DNA of 64,000 nt from DASSUW01 sp963830725 (GTDB lineage: Bacteria; Actinomycetota; Thermoleophilia; Solirubrobacterales; Solirubrobacteraceae): assembly GCA_963830725.1 (NCBI GenBank), contig CAWHNO010000005.1:116961-180960 (forward strand). Reading direction: 5' to 3'. This document shows positions 63,019 to 64,000 of the stretch, in pieces (positions within the stretch are counted from its first letter, which is position 1; each line of letters opens with the position of its first letter). The translations under genes and the position numbers were made by a program. Below the pieces are notes generated by a model, which saw only the letters and a list, made by a program, of their open reading frames with translations, was not told the DNA's origin and ran no database searches.

Positions 63019-64000
63019 TTGAGTCAAAAAAGCGCCGACGTCAGCGTCACCGAAGCCGAGGCTTCAGCCGAGAAGCGCTGGCGTCTCCTTCCGTTCAACG
63101 ACCCTTCGCGGCGACGGCGCATCGTCAAGGTCGCCGCCTGGCTCGTCGGCATCGCGCTCGTCGTCCTGGTTCTCAATCTCCTCGGCGTTGACATCCGCGG
63201 CTGGCTCAGAGACGTCTGGGATGCGCTCAAGGCGATCTCGTTCTGGTACCTCGTGGCCGGCTGGGCCGTGCAGACGGTGCAGACGACGCTGACCGCGCTC
63301 GCCTGGTACTTCATCCTCCAGGGCCGGCTATCCGCGCGGTGGGGTCTCGTACCTACAGGTGCTCGCCGCCTATGCGGCCGGAGTCGCGCTGAACGGGTTC
63401 CTGCCGGCGAACATCGGCACCTTCGTGATGTTGCTGATGTTCGTCGCGATTATCCCGGGCGCCGAACTTCGCCGGAGTGCTCGGCGGCATGTTCGTCCAG
63501 AAGATCTTCTTCACCGTCGTCGGGACGCTCGTCTACCTCTATCTCTTCCTCTCGGTCGCCGGGCTCGTTCGAGCTCCAGCTCAACATCCCGCACGATTAT
63601 CCGGCTCTCACGGTCCTGGCCCTGCTCGGCGGCGCCTTGCTGGTCGTCATCCTCGGCAGAGTCTTCTGGGGGAAGCTACAAGGGCTCTGGGCCAAGGCCA
63701 AGCAGGGCGGCGCCATCCTCGCGAGGCCCAGGGACTACTTCCTCAAGGTCTTCCTTCCTTCACTCGGCGCCTGGCTTGCCAAGCTCGCGGTCACCGGAAT
63801 CTTCCTCGCGGGCTACGGGATTCCCGTGACCTTCCACACGATCATGTCCGTGATCGGCGGCAACTCGCTTGCCAACACCGTCTCCGCGACTCCGGGCGGG
63901 GTCGGGATCAACCAGGCAGTGAACGTCGCCGCTTTGGACAGCGTCACCGACCCGACTACCGCGACTGCGTACTCGATCGGTCAGCAGCTCGCGATCACAA
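63019..64000 (+). CDS. LPG synthase/flippase-like membrane protein, partial and frameshifted
   Basis: From TTG 63019 a polar leader (SADVSVTEAEASAEKRWRLL) is followed by membrane helices: VKVAAWLVGIALVVLVLNLLG, SFWYLVAGWAVQTVQTTLTALAWYFIL, LAAYAAGVALNGFLPANIGTFVMLLMFVAIIPG, VFLPSLGAWLAKLAVTGIFLAGYGIPV and ATPGGVGINQAVNVAAL. The LPANIGT and PGGVG loops match the AglD/UPF0104 lysylphosphatidylglycerol synthase membrane family, used in lipid transfer or flipping. At least three indels. It continues past the window end. Confidence 0.8.
   Translation, partial: MSQKSADVSVTEAEASAEKRWRLLPFNDPSRRRRIVKVAAWLVGIALVVLVLNLLGVDIRGWLRDVWDALKAISFWYLVAGWAVQTVQTTLTALAWYFILQGRLSARWGLVPTGARRLCGRSRAERVPAGEHRHLRDVADVRRDYPGRRTSPECSAACSSRRSSSPSSGRSSTSISSSRSPGSFELQLNIPHDYPALTVLALLGGALLVVILGRVFWGKLQGLWAKAKQGGAILARPRDYFLKVFLPSLGAWLAKLAVTGIFLAGYGIPVTFHTIMSVIGGNSLANTVSATPGGVGINQAVNVAALDSVTDPTTATAYSIGQQLAIT

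Overview
The window is high-GC DNA (roughly 70% G+C by eye) that reads as Actinomycetota, most likely Thermoleophilia/Solirubrobacterales. The support is GTG/TTG starts, dense ATGA/TGATG/GTGA start-stop overlaps, a CIRCE-controlled groESL, a large SARP/BTAD regulator, a DUF3455 protein and cydABDC. The lineage call is inference. Many genes are split by single-base insertions or deletions, including groEL, a solute-binding protein, livG, cydD, cydC and a glycogen-debranching gene. Most are restored by one base next to a short run, which fits consensus sequencing error better than mass pseudogenisation. Such genes are annotated as one locus with the break noted.

Region 1 (1-10.8 kb) runs on the minus strand. 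It has the start of an FAD oxidoreductase, a DUF892 ferritin-like protein fused to Sel1/TPR repeats, a small membrane protein, and then a SARP-associated block: SARP/AfsR-like regulator, methyltransferase, DUF3455 secreted protein, second secreted protein, a 43-residue peptide, an acyl-CoA-dehydrogenase-like monooxygenase, a flavin reductase and a broken delta-60 repeat protein. Three operator-like arrays of three 11-bp direct repeats (core AGGGTTC on the coding strand) lie 44-47 bp upstream of the methyltransferase, peptide and monooxygenase starts. This is the most distinctive system in the window.

Region 2 (10.8-31 kb) starts with a gene-poor, mobile-element-like stretch. It holds a tRNA-Arg 3'-half fragment, an HNH endonuclease relic, small ORFs and one copy of a diverged repeat. 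Housekeeping and scattered genes follow: CIRCE-groES-groEL, a fatty acid desaturase, a glycerophosphodiesterase, a CmoB-like methyltransferase, infA with a cold-shock-like neighbour, YdeI, an ABM-cupin protein, a chimeric AraC-sensor/LuxR regulator, and a HAD-like pseudoenzyme coupled to a GntR regulator.

Region 3 (27-46.1 kb) is catabolic. A minus-strand operon (aldehyde dehydrogenase, DJ-1/PfpI, alpha/beta hydrolase, iron alcohol dehydrogenase) diverges from a plus-strand ABC operon (binding protein, two permeases, two ATPases, DeoR regulator). Their shared intergenic region carries a repeat operator with 32-bp period. An acyl-CoA synthetase then converges on a minus-strand operon with a LivF-LivG fusion, LivH, LivM, a binding protein, SDR, MaoC-type double hotdog and amidohydrolase. 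The 5' end of the LivF part is cut off near 46,130.

Region 4 (46.1-64 kb) has many small, often broken genes: DUF7144, PRMT-like, SHOCT, SnoaL-like, GNAT, YihY/BrkB and YjbQ remnants, DUF6325 and a MalT-like fragment. It then has a universal stress protein divergent from cydA-cydB-(small membrane ORF)-cydD-cydC, a membrane protein, a glycogen-debranching enzyme with an SCP2-like partner, and the start of an LPG-synthase/flippase-like membrane protein that runs off the end.
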